A DNA stretch of 64,000 nucleotides from positions 310,001 through 374,000 of the forward strand of contig CAZVHP010000002.1 of assembly GCA_964627305.1 (NCBI GenBank), written 5' to 3'. Position numbers and translations under genes: made by a program. Below, piece after piece: positions 51,632 to 61,144 of the stretch (the first letter of the stretch is position 1; each line of letters starts with the position of its first letter). Below the pieces are notes generated by a model. The model ran no database searches, was not told the DNA's origin, and saw only the letters and a program-made list of their open reading frames with translations. The DNA comes from WJKG01 sp964627305. Lineage in GTDB: Bacteria; Zixibacteria; MSB-5A5; GN15; FEB-12.

Positions 51632-52498
51632 TTATCTGACATAACCCTGGTAAGCCGCCTTCTGAACCATGTTCTGCAGGTTCTTGATTCGTTTCTCAAC
51701 TGGTGGATGGGTCGAGAACAGGGAGGCCATTCCACGACCGGAAAGCGGGTTGGCAATCATCATGTGAGCGGTTGCAGGCCGCTGATCAAGGTTCAATCTG
51801 ACCGGGGCCGTGTGGAGCTTCTTGAGCGCTGAGGCAAGAGCCAGGGGCTTGCCTGTGATCTCTCCGGAGGTGCTGTCGGCCTTGTACTCACGCTGCCGCG
51901 AGATAGCCGTCTGGATCAGGATCGCCATTATTGGAGCTATTATGGCGGCAACCAGAAGCCCGATACCACCGCCGCGATCGTTGTCGCGGCTGTAGCCGCC
52001 GAAGATTGCACCCCACCGGGCAATCGAGGCCAAAATGCCGATGGCACCGGCCAGCGTCGCCACCACCGTCCCGATCAGCATATCGCGGTTACGGACATGG
52101 GCTATCTCGTGCGCCATAACCCCTTCAAGCTCATCCTCGTTGAGCATCTCCAGCAAACCCTCGGTCGCAGCCACAGCGGCATTCTCAGGATTGCGACCGG
52201 TAGCGAAGGCATTGGGGGCCTTGGAAGGAACAATATATACCCGTGGCATCGGTACCATACCCTTCTGTGCCACGCGGCGAACGACGGCATACAGGCGCGG
52301 ATGGTCAGTTTCCTTGATTTCTCGCGCCCGGTACATCTTCAGTACCAGCCTGTCGGAGAACCAATAGCTGAAAAAGTTCAACCCCATCGCCAGCACCAAA
52401 GCAATGAGCATCCCCCCCTGACCGCCGATAAGGTAGCCGACAGCCGCGAACAGCGCCAGCATGACTACCATGAGTATTGCAACCTTGAGCGAGTTCAT
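51632..52498 (-). CDS. htpX: Membrane zinc protease HtpX
   Basis: 288 residues. Two N-terminal helices (about 5-25 and 28-48), the zinc site HEIAH (near 130), the later zinc ligand in REYKADSTSGE, and two further helices in the middle. HtpX degrades misfolded membrane proteins and is usually heat- or envelope-stress controlled. AGAGG is 7 bases before the ATG. A promoter lies at 52519-52548. Confidence 0.93.
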   Translation of the reverse strand: MNSLKVAILMVVMLALFAAVGYLIGGQGGMLIALVLAMGLNFFSYWFSDRLVLKMYRAREIKETDHPRLYAVVRRVAQKGMVPMPRVYIVPSKAPNAFATGRNPENAAVAATEGLLEMLNEDELEGVMAHEIAHVRNRDMLIGTVVATLAGAIGILASIARWGAIFGGYSRDNDRGGGIGLLVAAIIAPIMAILIQTAISRQREYKADSTSGEITGKPLALASALKKLHTAPVRLNLDQRPATAHMMIANPLSGRGMASLFSTHPPVEKRIKNLQNMVQKAAYQGYVR

Positions 52499-52518
52499 TG
52501 CGCTTCCTCTCTAGCACT

Positions 52519-52548
52519 AATCTACCGCTGAGCCGGTAATGTCGTCAA
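52519..52548 (-). promoter_or_regulatory. Promoter of htpX
   Basis: Minus strand: TTGACG (52548-52543), 18 bases, TAGATT (52524-52519). Confidence 0.55.
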
Positions 52549-52601
52549 CCTCTTTTGCCCAACCACTTACTATAATATGGTGGAACCGGTCGCCGGTTCC
52601 C

Positions 52602-52623
52602 AAAAACGGCGGCTCAGCCTCCG
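52602..52623 (-). terminator. Terminator of the DAACS-tail gene
   Basis: Minus strand: CGGAGGC/GCCGCCG stem (one mismatch), TGA loop, then TTTTT, 46 bases beyond the stop. Confidence 0.7.
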
Positions 52624-52668
52624 ATTGTGCCGTCATTGTGCCGCCAGGCCGGGAGCATCAACTCCCGC

Positions 52669-55269
52669 CTACTTGCGACGCTTTCCTCTCCCAAAGGACT
52701 GCTTCTGGGTGTCAAAGTCTGAGGCAACTGGCTCGGCGTTCTGGGTTGATTCAGTCTCGTCTGCTTCCGAGTCATCTTCGCCACCTGCATGCGACGTGCC
52801 ACCGGTCGTTGCCCCGGTTTCCTTATCAGAGTCAGACTCCTTACGTCTGAGGGCACGGCCGCGACGCGCCGGTCTTCGTCCAAAACTCAGAGAGGTATCG
52901 GAGGTAATGGAGTCATCAGTGTCCTCGAAATCCTCCTCATCCGATGAATCTTCAGCACCATCCTGTGAACCGCCGGCGCTCTGTGCGATCTTCACCGCCA
53001 GCCGAGAAGCCAGGGAGTCATCGTGAGGCCTCCTATCTGCCCCATCCGACATCTCCTCTGCGGCGTCTTCAGAGTCGGTCTCCTTCGCTTGTTGCTGTTC
53101 CTCGACCCTTTCAGAGCCGATTGGGTCCCTTCTGTGACGAGATCGACCGTAGCGTCCTCTGCCCGATTGTGCGGTTTCAGTGGCATCTTCACCGCTGTGC
53201 CCGCTGTGGTCAACCTTCCCATGCCTACCGTTTCCGGAACCAGCATAGTCGACCTGCACACTATCGTCTTCAGATCGGTGAGCGGTGGGATCCTTTGGGG
53301 CGCCTTCGTCGGTGGTAGTGGACTCGCTGTCTTCAGTTTCCGAAGTGCTCTCCGGGTTGCGATCCAATGCGGCTCGCATGGCAGCCAGCTGGGCATTGAC
53401 GCGAGCGCGTTCCCTCTCAATAGCCTCCTCCGTCAGATCGGCCAGGCGACCTTTGCTGCGGACAGTGCCTTGTTCTTCTGCAGGGGCCTGTTCAGGTGTC
53501 CGGGTGTCCGGATCCGGCTCGGGTCTTGCAGGCGGTTTTGGAGCTGAGGAGCGCGCCGGTTCCTGACGACGCCGGTCGCGATCGCGCCGCTGCTCCTGGG
53601 AGCGGTTGGTGCGGGCATTGGAGTCATCAGGGTCACGAGGAGCATCTGAGCCTCGGCGCTCAGGACGGCGTCGTTCCGTCCGGCCGCTTGACTGCGAGCG
53701 GGACCTCGGCCCACTGCCCGGACGATCGCCCGGAGCAGGCCTGGAGGACGCCGGTGCTTCCTCAGTATCTGATTTGTCCGGAACGGGGCGACGGGACTCA
53801 AGATAGTCCTGGCGACGTTCAGACATGGGAACCGAGAAGGGCGACTTGCTTTGCCTGTCAGCACTCTGTCCCGATTGTGTGTCGCGCGGACGACGGTCCT
53901 CTCGCCCGCTTCGGGACCGGCTGTCCCGCGTGGGCCTCGCGCGAGCGCGCGACTCGCTCCGGTGATCGCGCTCAGGCCGGCCTCTTTGGATACGACCACG
54001 ACGGTCATCATCGCCAAATCGGCCCTTCTCGCGCTGGCGTGGCGCCTCATGCTCCACGCCAGTGAGATGAGCTACCGTAGCCGCCGCCACAACATCGGCC
54101 CAGACATCAACAACTGTCTGCAAACGTTCAAAAAACCATGCAAATGCGGCCAGCAGACCAAGCCCGACATAACCCGCCAACGGGAGGTCAACAGCCTGCA
54201 AAGCAATCATGAGCACCAACAATGACCCCCGGGGTACGCCCACCAACCCCACCGGGACGAAAAGAGCCACGGCGGCAATGAGCAGCATGCTGACCACACT
54301 GATCGACGCGCCGGCTGTCTGCATGACGAACAAAGCTCCCAGGGTAACGAACATAGCCGAGCCGCAGACATTCAATACCGTGCCCAGAGGCAGGACCAAC
54401 GAGCCCGTATTGCGCTCGATACCCGCCTCATCCAGCGCGAATCGCTGAGTAACCGGTAGTGTGGCAGCAGCGGACCCTGTTCCAAGAGCGGTGGTGAGTG
54501 CGGGCAGCAGCTTGCGAAAGAGGTTCCAGGGATTGGCGCGCCCCACAAACATCGCCACCAGTGGCAGCACCACAACCCCCTGAATGACAAGGCCGATCGC
54601 AAGCGCCAGGGTGAATGTCCCCAGCTTCGCGATCAGTCGGCTGGAGAACCCCTCCCCTGCGACGGCCGAGCCGACCAGAAAAAGCAAGCCGACAGGCAGC
54701 ACCCACAGATAGCCGCTCACCAGACGCTGGAGTGCCTCACGGAGTGCCCGCATGAGATCGTTGATGGCCCGTGCTCGACGCCCCAGACGCCGCAACACCA
54801 GACCAAAGAACAGCGAAAACAGGATCAGCCCCAGCAGATGTTCAGGCACAAAGAGCTGAGCGAACGAGGCGGGGAAGATGCGTTCGATCAGAGTGGGTAC
54901 ACCCGGGGAGCGGTGAGGGGACATGTGATCCGGCAACGCTTCGCCGGTGAGGTCGACGCCGCTACCGGGCTGGAAGACAAGGCCCAGGGCGAACGCGATT
55001 ACGATCGCAATCAGGGTGACTGAGGCGAAAAGGGCGAAAGCACTCCCCAGCACCCTGCCCTGAGGAAAGGACCGCTTGCCGGTAGCGGAAGCAACGACGA
55101 TAGAGGCTACGACCAGCGGGACAACGAGAATAAAGAGAAAATCGAGACTGAGCCGACCGAGAAAGCCGGCATCCTGCATAATGTGCGGGGCGAAGTGGCC
55201 CAGCAGGGCGCCGCAAACAACTGCGGCCGCAAGCATGATCAGGATCACAGATGACGTTCTGTCACTCAT
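52669..55269 (-). CDS. DAACS-family transporter fused to a long disordered charged tail
   Basis: 866 residues. Residues 1-~410 form a complete glutamate-transporter-type (DAACS) core with eight helices and two re-entrant loops. The HP1 region reads GTGSAAATLPVTQRFALDE, TM7 reads LNVCGSAMF instead of NMDGT, and TM8 keeps Asp at the position of GltPh Asp405. At the position of GltPh Arg397 there is Gln, and Asp394 is Glu, so a neutral or unusual substrate is likely. Residues ~412-866 are low complexity, very rich in Arg, Asp, Glu and Ser (RD/RE/RS runs), with no transmembrane helix, ending SFGRGKRRK. Such a tail is not part of the family. The core Shine-Dalgarno (AAGGA) is 12 bases upstream. 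Confidence 0.82.
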   Translation of the reverse strand: MSDRTSSVILIMLAAAVVCGALLGHFAPHIMQDAGFLGRLSLDFLFILVVPLVVASIVVASATGKRSFPQGRVLGSAFALFASVTLIAIVIAFALGLVFQPGSGVDLTGEALPDHMSPHRSPGVPTLIERIFPASFAQLFVPEHLLGLILFSLFFGLVLRRLGRRARAINDLMRALREALQRLVSGYLWVLPVGLLFLVGSAVAGEGFSSRLIAKLGTFTLALAIGLVIQGVVVLPLVAMFVGRANPWNLFRKLLPALTTALGTGSAAATLPVTQRFALDEAGIERNTGSLVLPLGTVLNVCGSAMFVTLGALFVMQTAGASISVVSMLLIAAVALFVPVGLVGVPRGSLLVLMIALQAVDLPLAGYVGLGLLAAFAWFFERLQTVVDVWADVVAAATVAHLTGVEHEAPRQREKGRFGDDDRRGRIQRGRPERDHRSESRARARPTRDSRSRSGREDRRPRDTQSGQSADRQSKSPFSVPMSERRQDYLESRRPVPDKSDTEEAPASSRPAPGDRPGSGPRSRSQSSGRTERRRPERRGSDAPRDPDDSNARTNRSQEQRRDRDRRRQEPARSSAPKPPARPEPDPDTRTPEQAPAEEQGTVRSKGRLADLTEEAIERERARVNAQLAAMRAALDRNPESTSETEDSESTTTDEGAPKDPTAHRSEDDSVQVDYAGSGNGRHGKVDHSGHSGEDATETAQSGRGRYGRSRHRRDPIGSERVEEQQQAKETDSEDAAEEMSDGADRRPHDDSLASRLAVKIAQSAGGSQDGAEDSSDEEDFEDTDDSITSDTSLSFGRRPARRGRALRRKESDSDKETGATTGGTSHAGGEDDSEADETESTQNAEPVASDFDTQKQSFGRGKRRK

Positions 55270-55736
55270 AGCAACGCGTTTTCCTTCTGTGGCTGCTTCA
55301 GGCAGCCCGATGTCGGGGTCGTGGATCGACCCGGTTATACTTGTATTGTAGACCCGTCCAGCGGGCCCTCGCCATCAGACACTATTCACGGCGGAGATAG
55401 TGCTTCGGGGCGGCACGGCACCAAGCTCGGTCGGCACCTGAGAACAGATTGCTTCGATCGCCCGGACCGCGGCCGGCGTTGCCGTCCCGTATCGAATTCT
55501 CAGGTACGTGGGCGATCGGATTAACGAGCGTAACAATAAGGCAAACAAGGCGATAGTGCAACCATTTTCCAGCGACCGGCACCAGCGGACAAGCCCACCC
55601 TGTAACACTGCGAGGAGAATGTGATCAGCCGTCGCGGTGTCAGGAATCGTACCTCACGCTTCGCCATGATCTGCCTTGAGTGCTGCCTGGCCGTGTCAGA
55701 TCGCCGCCAGGCAGGCAGCCGCGCCCCACCAGCCCG
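55270..55736. other. 467-base gene-free interval
   Basis: No convincing gene. It holds the upstream region of the transporter gene (a TATAAC box near 55335 without a good -35) and, at 55683-55714, a 9-bp hairpin CTGCCTGGC/GCCAGGCAG just after the NuoM-like stop that may end the Mrp operon but lacks a T tract. Confidence 0.5.
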
Positions 55737-57248
55737 CTACAGTGCTGACAGAGCACCACTGATGACAGGCCGCAGCATGTCCATGATGATCCTCGGATAC
55801 AGCCCAATAATCGCCGACAGAACCACCAGAAGAATCAGCGGCAGGGCCATGCTCAACGGCGGGTCCTTGACCGTGCTGTTGTCGAGCTTGTCCGGCAACG
55901 GGCCGTAGAAAATCCTCTTGGCCGCAAGAAAAGTATAGGATACTGTAAGCATGATAGCTGCCAAGCCAGTGATGCCCACCACCATAGCCAGCTGATCGGT
56001 TGCGCCGCGTTCAAAAATGCCGGTAAACATGATCCACTCTGCGGCAAAACTGCTGAAGGGAGGAAAGCCCGAAAGCATCATGGCTCCGGACAGGAACAGC
56101 AGGCAGGTAATCGGCATACGCAAGGCCAGTCCTCCCAGGTGGCGCACGTTGCGGATATGGGTAACGTAAACGACAATACCCGCTGTAGAGAAGAAGATGG
56201 TCTTTCCCATGATGTGACTGATGAAGAAAAACATCCCGCCCTCGATACTCACGGCGGTCAGGGCCCCAATACCCAGCATCGAGTAGGCGATCTGGCTGAT
56301 TGTCGAGCAGGCGGCAATGCGCTTGATGTCATTCTGAGCCAGGGTCAGCACTGATCCGTAGATCATCGTGATCAGCGCCAACACCATGATCGGGGCGCCA
56401 AAAACCTGAAAGTCACCGTACAGAGGCAAGACCAGAGAGCGAACGATAATGTAGGCAGCGATATTGGCGTAGACCGCAAGCAGCCCGGCAATACAGGTGG
56501 GGTGCTCGGCATGTACCCAGGGCATCCAGACATGGAACGGAAACACTGCCAGTTTCGCGAACAGGCCGACCAGAAAGACAGCAATTATCCACGTGGCCAT
56601 GGGATCGCCGGCCAGCGCTGACAGGGCGGCTATTTCGAAACTGCCGATCCGGGCGTACACCAGCAATGATCCGGCCAGAAAGAACACCGCCGAGAATATA
56701 CCCCACAGCAGGCACATCATGGCTATCTTCACACGCTTCTGGTAGCCAAAGTAGGCCATGAGGAAGTACAGCGTGATAGTCAGTGACTCAAGGAAGAAGT
56801 ACATCGCGATCAGATTCCCGGAAAAGGACACTCCCATGAACCCCATCGGGAAGAACAGGAACAGATAGAAGAACCGCGAGTAGTAACTGATCTGGCGGTG
56901 CGGTCCGGCGCTTTCATAAACTGCCTGAATGCGGTAATCTATGTAGCGGATGGAGAAGACACACAGGACCAGACACAGAATGTTGGATATCAGAGCCACA
57001 CTGATGCTCAGACCGTCGGCCATCAACCCCAGACTGATGTCTGGAGCAATCAACAGGTACTGCTCGTGAATCTGCAGTGTCCCCTGATGGATGCGATAGG
57101 CGGCGGCAAGAAGCAGAAGAGTGGTATAGCCGAGACTGGCCGCGGCAATCCAGCCGGCCGCCCGGCCAAAACGATTTCTGCCCAGAAACACGATCAGAGA
57201 AGCCAGAGCCGGAACGAATACAATCTGTAGGAGTGCGAAATCTGTCAT
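55737..57248 (-). CDS. NuoM-like proton-translocating membrane subunit
   Basis: 503 residues, about 14 transmembrane helices, of the complex I antiporter-like family. The conserved TM5 Glu is present (MYFFLESLTITLYFL) and the TM7 Lys (GLFAKLAVFPFHVWMPWVHA) as well, followed by DIKRIAACSTISQIAYSML. It is more like NuoM/MrpD than NuoL. The ATG overlaps the NuoL-like stop as ATGA. Last gene of the Mrp operon. It probably adds a third proton/cation channel to the antiporter. Confidence 0.85.
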   Translation of the reverse strand: MTDFALLQIVFVPALASLIVFLGRNRFGRAAGWIAAASLGYTTLLLLAAAYRIHQGTLQIHEQYLLIAPDISLGLMADGLSISVALISNILCLVLCVFSIRYIDYRIQAVYESAGPHRQISYYSRFFYLFLFFPMGFMGVSFSGNLIAMYFFLESLTITLYFLMAYFGYQKRVKIAMMCLLWGIFSAVFFLAGSLLVYARIGSFEIAALSALAGDPMATWIIAVFLVGLFAKLAVFPFHVWMPWVHAEHPTCIAGLLAVYANIAAYIIVRSLVLPLYGDFQVFGAPIMVLALITMIYGSVLTLAQNDIKRIAACSTISQIAYSMLGIGALTAVSIEGGMFFFISHIMGKTIFFSTAGIVVYVTHIRNVRHLGGLALRMPITCLLFLSGAMMLSGFPPFSSFAAEWIMFTGIFERGATDQLAMVVGITGLAAIMLTVSYTFLAAKRIFYGPLPDKLDNSTVKDPPLSMALPLILLVVLSAIIGLYPRIIMDMLRPVISGALSAL

Positions 57249-59278
57249 GACATCCACCACAGCGCTGCAATGATGACAATGATCGACACGGCGAGAACGT
57301 AGGCTGTGTTATTGGTCAGATCATCGGCATCGGACCTGATGCGTTCCAGAAAACCGAATCCACCTTTGGTCACCAGCCGCGGGACTCTCAGGTGGGCCAG
57401 CGTATCGATCATCGGTTCGAAAGCATCGGCTGTCAGTTGTGCCACCTTCTCGGAGCCACGGACAAAGACAACGTTGTACAGCTTGTCGATATACCAGCGT
57501 TCCCACAGGAAGAGGTGAACTACCTTGAGAAGATTGGATCGGTTCAGGACCTTCTGAGGATCCCATCTGCCGGACACATAGAAGAAGTAGGCCGGTACAG
57601 CTCCGGTCAGAACCAGTAGTACCGAAAGCAGGGGGACCAGCATGGCCGGGAAGGCCTTAACCTGTTCGACCACCGGCAGATTCACATCAGCAGTAAGATT
57701 CAGTGCGAACAGATCGTGCAGGGAGTGCTCGGCAGAGAGCCCGAACACGCCGAGCAGGATGATCCCTGCCGCCAATACGGCGCAGGCGAAAGTCTGCGTG
57801 CGATAACCCTCACCGATGTGCGAATCGTGCTTCGACTCCTGCGCCCGGATGTGCGCGCTGGGTCTGCCGTGAAAAACCATGCCCATGAAGCGCACGGTGT
57901 AGAAGGATGTGAAGACCACGGCAGCGGCGGCCAGAGCAAACAGTGCCCAATACTGCGATTCCAGACAGGTCAGCAGCACCGCATCCTTGCTCCAGAAACC
58001 CGGCAGCGGCGGAACGCCCATCAGCGACAAGGCCGCCAGCATCATGAACAGCCAGGTGTACGGAAGGTACTTGCGGAGCCCTCCCATTTCATGAATGTAA
58101 ATCGAATGAGCTGCGTGGATCACAGTCCCCGCACACAAAAACAGACAGGCCTTGAACATCGCGTGACTGACCAAATGGAAGATCCCAGCCGTGTAGCCGC
58201 TGACCAGCAGTCCCTGACTGAAGCCGGACACACCCAGAGCAAGCATCATGTAACCAATCTGACTCACGGTGGAGTAGGCTAGGGCCTTTTTCAGCTCCAG
58301 CGCCACCAGCCCCTGACTGGCAGCCAGAAACGCGGTAATAGCGCCGATCCATGCCACAATTACGAAAAAGGACATTGCTTCGCCGCTTCCCGATACCCAG
58401 TAGCCGTAGTAGAAGATAGGTACCAACCGGGCAATGAGAAACACACCGCTTTTGACCATGGTAGCGGCGTGGATCAGCGCCGACACCGGGCCCGGTCCGG
58501 CCATGGCCTCAGGCAACCATTCATGCAGTGGGAACTGAGCCGATTTGCCCACCGGACCCGCTATGAGCAGGATGCTCACAAGCGTGATCATACCCGGAGT
58601 GGCCGCCATGGTCGGAATCCACTCCGGAGCGGTTCGGTAGAGCGTCATTATGTCCAGCGTTCCGGCATAGTAATAGACAACCAGAATGCCTCCGAGCATG
58701 AACATGTCGCCAATACCGGTGACGATAAGCGCCTTGAGACCGCAACTGGACGGCTTGTCGAACCGGAACGGGCGGGGGCCACCAATCCAGTACTTCCTCT
58801 CGTCCCGATAGTAGTAGCCAATCAACCCGTAACTACAGACACCAACAAGCTTCCAGCCGATGAATACAAAAAGCAGGTTGCCCGCCAGGACCAACAGGAG
58901 CATGCTGCCAATGAAACCGTTCATCAGCATCCAGAATCGGCCCACCGAACCATCCCCCTTCATGTATCCGAGGCTGTAGATCATGATGAGGAAACTGATG
59001 ACCGCCACCACGTTGGCAACAATGATGCTCAGGGGATCGAGCAGAACACCGAATTCCACCGATATCGGGCTGGCAAGCCAGACGACCTTTGACTCAAGCG
59101 GCAGGCTTCCCGGGGTGAAGAGCGATGGCAGCAGCATCAACGCTGACAGGGCCGTCACACCGGAGAAGAACACGGCGCCGTAGTCGCGCGCCCTCGGGCC
59201 CATGCGGGATAGCAGGGGAGTCAACAGAACACCTGCGAACGGGAGAAACAGACAGTGCCATGCAAAAAGAATCTCCAC
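57245..59278 (-). CDS. NuoL/MrpA-like membrane subunit with Lys in TM5
   Basis: 677 residues, about 16 helices. It has the NuoL-like order, TM7 motif GKSAQFPLHEWLPEAMAGPG (Lys245), SALIHAATMVKSGVFL and the C-terminal lateral-helix region. In TM5 the usual WEG/WEL motif reads GWKLVGVCSYGLIGYYY: Lys143 stands where NuoL has its essential Glu (E. coli Glu144). A split MrpA would lack the C-terminal part, which here is supplied by the small MbhD- and MbhE-like genes upstream. GTG start with GGGGAG 7 bases ahead. Confidence 0.85.
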   Translation of the reverse strand: MEILFAWHCLFLPFAGVLLTPLLSRMGPRARDYGAVFFSGVTALSALMLLPSLFTPGSLPLESKVVWLASPISVEFGVLLDPLSIIVANVVAVISFLIMIYSLGYMKGDGSVGRFWMLMNGFIGSMLLLVLAGNLLFVFIGWKLVGVCSYGLIGYYYRDERKYWIGGPRPFRFDKPSSCGLKALIVTGIGDMFMLGGILVVYYYAGTLDIMTLYRTAPEWIPTMAATPGMITLVSILLIAGPVGKSAQFPLHEWLPEAMAGPGPVSALIHAATMVKSGVFLIARLVPIFYYGYWVSGSGEAMSFFVIVAWIGAITAFLAASQGLVALELKKALAYSTVSQIGYMMLALGVSGFSQGLLVSGYTAGIFHLVSHAMFKACLFLCAGTVIHAAHSIYIHEMGGLRKYLPYTWLFMMLAALSLMGVPPLPGFWSKDAVLLTCLESQYWALFALAAAAVVFTSFYTVRFMGMVFHGRPSAHIRAQESKHDSHIGEGYRTQTFACAVLAAGIILLGVFGLSAEHSLHDLFALNLTADVNLPVVEQVKAFPAMLVPLLSVLLVLTGAVPAYFFYVSGRWDPQKVLNRSNLLKVVHLFLWERWYIDKLYNVVFVRGSEKVAQLTADAFEPMIDTLAHLRVPRLVTKGGFGFLERIRSDADDLTNNTAYVLAVSIIVIIAALWWMS

Positions 59279-59282
59279 GACA

Positions 59283-60770
59283 CTACTCCCCGGCGAAACT
59301 GGCCGGCATTGCGAGCCGGATGACAGAGTTCACGATATCTCCATTGTAGATACCCACAATGATAATTGCTGCTGAGAGAATCAGCATGGGAACAATCATC
59401 GACAGATTGGCCTCAGTCACTTTGAGCTTCTCGAAGCCGGTTTCATCCTCAGTTCGCGGTGCCCGGTCGGGCTTGAAGAAGGCGTACTCAATGACCCGGA
59501 AAAAGTAGTAGAAGTTGAGCAGGGTGCTGACCAGAATGACAGCGACAAGCAACCAGAGACCGGCCTCGACAGCTCCGAGAATCAAGTAGACCTTACTGAA
59601 GAACCCGCCGGTGGGTGGAATGCCAACCATGGACAAAGCGGCGATGATGAACGCCGCACAGGTAAATGGCATGCGCTGGGGGAATCCCCGCAGTTGAGTG
59701 ATGTCCACAGTCTTCATCTTATAGAGTATGCCTCCGGCCACCATGAACAGCACGGCTTTCATCAGGGCGTGATTGAGGATGTGGAGCATGGCTCCCGCAA
59801 AGGCCAGATGATTCGCGAGCGAGAACCCCAGAGCGATGTACCCGATGTTGGCCACCGAGGAGTAGGCCAGCATTCGTTTCAGGTCGGTCTGTGCAATAGC
59901 AAGGACTGACCCGGCGATGATGCCCGCTGCAGCAAGCCATGTGATGAGCTCGCTCATGGGTGGGAAGTCGGACAGCATATACGTTCGTATCAGGATGTAG
60001 ACGGCGACCTTCGTACCAATTGGTGCTATCAGGGCTGTTGCCGCTGATGAGGCATTGGCGTATCCGTCCGGCATCCAGGCATGCAGCGGAAACAACCCCA
60101 TCTTGACAGCGGCACCGAGCATGATGAGGGCCAGTCCGACCGTGACTGGTCGTGACTCCCCGAACAGCGGCAGGAGGTTCGCAACATCTGTCATGTTCAG
60201 GCTGCCCGTTGAGATGTAGATGAAAGCTACGCCGAGCAGATAGAACGCCGCTCCCAGAGTTCCCAGGGTGAGGTATCGAAAGGCAGAGAAACTGGCGCGA
60301 CGGTTCCCAATGGCCAGCAGGGCGTAGCTTGCGAGGGCTCCGATTTCCAGAAAGACGTACAAGTTGAACAAATCCCCCGTGATGACCATGCCGGACAGCC
60401 CCGCCAACAGGAGCATGGCCAGACTATAGAACGGAATGACCTTCTCCGGGATCTCACTTTCAAGGCTCTTCCCGGAAAAGACAAGAGCCGTCAGGCTCAC
60501 GCCCGCGATCAGCACGCAGAAGAACGCGGAAAGCGGGTCAAGGATGAACTCAATGCCCACAGGAGGCATCCATCCGCCGACATGGTAACTTATGGCTCCC
60601 TCAGCAAGGACCACCTGAAGCCCCGAAATGGAGAACATCAGTGCTACTGACGATCCGCCCACAGCCGTCAGACGGGCCAGCGGTCGATAGATCGCACCCA
60701 GAAGTGGCACCAGGAGCGCCCCCAGCACGAACGTCAGCGGAATGAGGGCTGGTGACTGGAAGCCGGTCAT
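59283..60770 (-). CDS. mrpD: Mrp antiporter subunit D
   Basis: 495 residues, about 14 helices. TM5 Glu in YVFLEIGALASYALL and TM7 Lys in GAAVKMGLFPLHAWMPDGYA, with NASSAATALIAPIGTKVAVY, fit MrpD/MnhD and related NuoN-like subunits. It exchanges protons for Na(+) as part of the Mrp complex. The ATG overlaps the MrpC stop as ATGA. The next gene starts 4 bases after its stop. Confidence 0.9.
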   Translation of the reverse strand: MTGFQSPALIPLTFVLGALLVPLLGAIYRPLARLTAVGGSSVALMFSISGLQVVLAEGAISYHVGGWMPPVGIEFILDPLSAFFCVLIAGVSLTALVFSGKSLESEIPEKVIPFYSLAMLLLAGLSGMVITGDLFNLYVFLEIGALASYALLAIGNRRASFSAFRYLTLGTLGAAFYLLGVAFIYISTGSLNMTDVANLLPLFGESRPVTVGLALIMLGAAVKMGLFPLHAWMPDGYANASSAATALIAPIGTKVAVYILIRTYMLSDFPPMSELITWLAAAGIIAGSVLAIAQTDLKRMLAYSSVANIGYIALGFSLANHLAFAGAMLHILNHALMKAVLFMVAGGILYKMKTVDITQLRGFPQRMPFTCAAFIIAALSMVGIPPTGGFFSKVYLILGAVEAGLWLLVAVILVSTLLNFYYFFRVIEYAFFKPDRAPRTEDETGFEKLKVTEANLSMIVPMLILSAAIIIVGIYNGDIVNSVIRLAMPASFAGE

Positions 60771-61144
60771 TTCATTCGCTCCAGAAGCGTCGGCTCATCG
60801 AGGGTTTGGTGCTCTCGATAGATCGAGATGATCAGAGCGAGGGAGACCCCAAGCGTAACCACCGCAACGACAATGGCTGTGAGCATCAGCGTATGGGGAA
60901 GGGGATTGAGATACAATTCCGGGTTCTCCGTGCTCAGTCGCTCGTCGAGGACGGTGACACCGGCTCCCTCCTTGAAAGCACTGACAATCCAGAACAGGAT
61001 CGTCGATGCCTGCACCATGGACATGCCGAGAACCTTCTTCATCAGGTTCCTCTTCATCATCATCCCGTACAGCCCGATCGTGAACAGCAGCGCAAGGAAG
61101 ATGTAGGCGTAGTACCCTCGTACGAATTCAAGCATCGTCAGCAT
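60767..61144 (-). CDS. mrpC: Mrp antiporter subunit C (NuoK-like)
   Basis: 125 residues with three helices (about 14-28, 38-55 and 85-106). GLYGMMMKRNLMKKVLGMSM and NPLPHTLMLTAIVVAVVTLG are diagnostic of MrpC/MnhC and NuoK. ATG 61144 overlaps the MrpB stop by 7 bases; an ATG at 61135 is an alternative start. Confidence 0.9.
   Translation of the reverse strand: MLTMLEFVRGYYAYIFLALLFTIGLYGMMMKRNLMKKVLGMSMVQASTILFWIVSAFKEGAGVTVLDERLSTENPELYLNPLPHTLMLTAIVVAVVTLGVSLALIISIYREHQTLDEPTLLERMK

Noticed and set aside
53433..54065. Overlapping frames on both strands inside the charged transporter tail
   Set aside because: They arise from low-complexity GC-rich sequence. The tail frame is continuous with the transporter core and has a stop and terminator in the right place.
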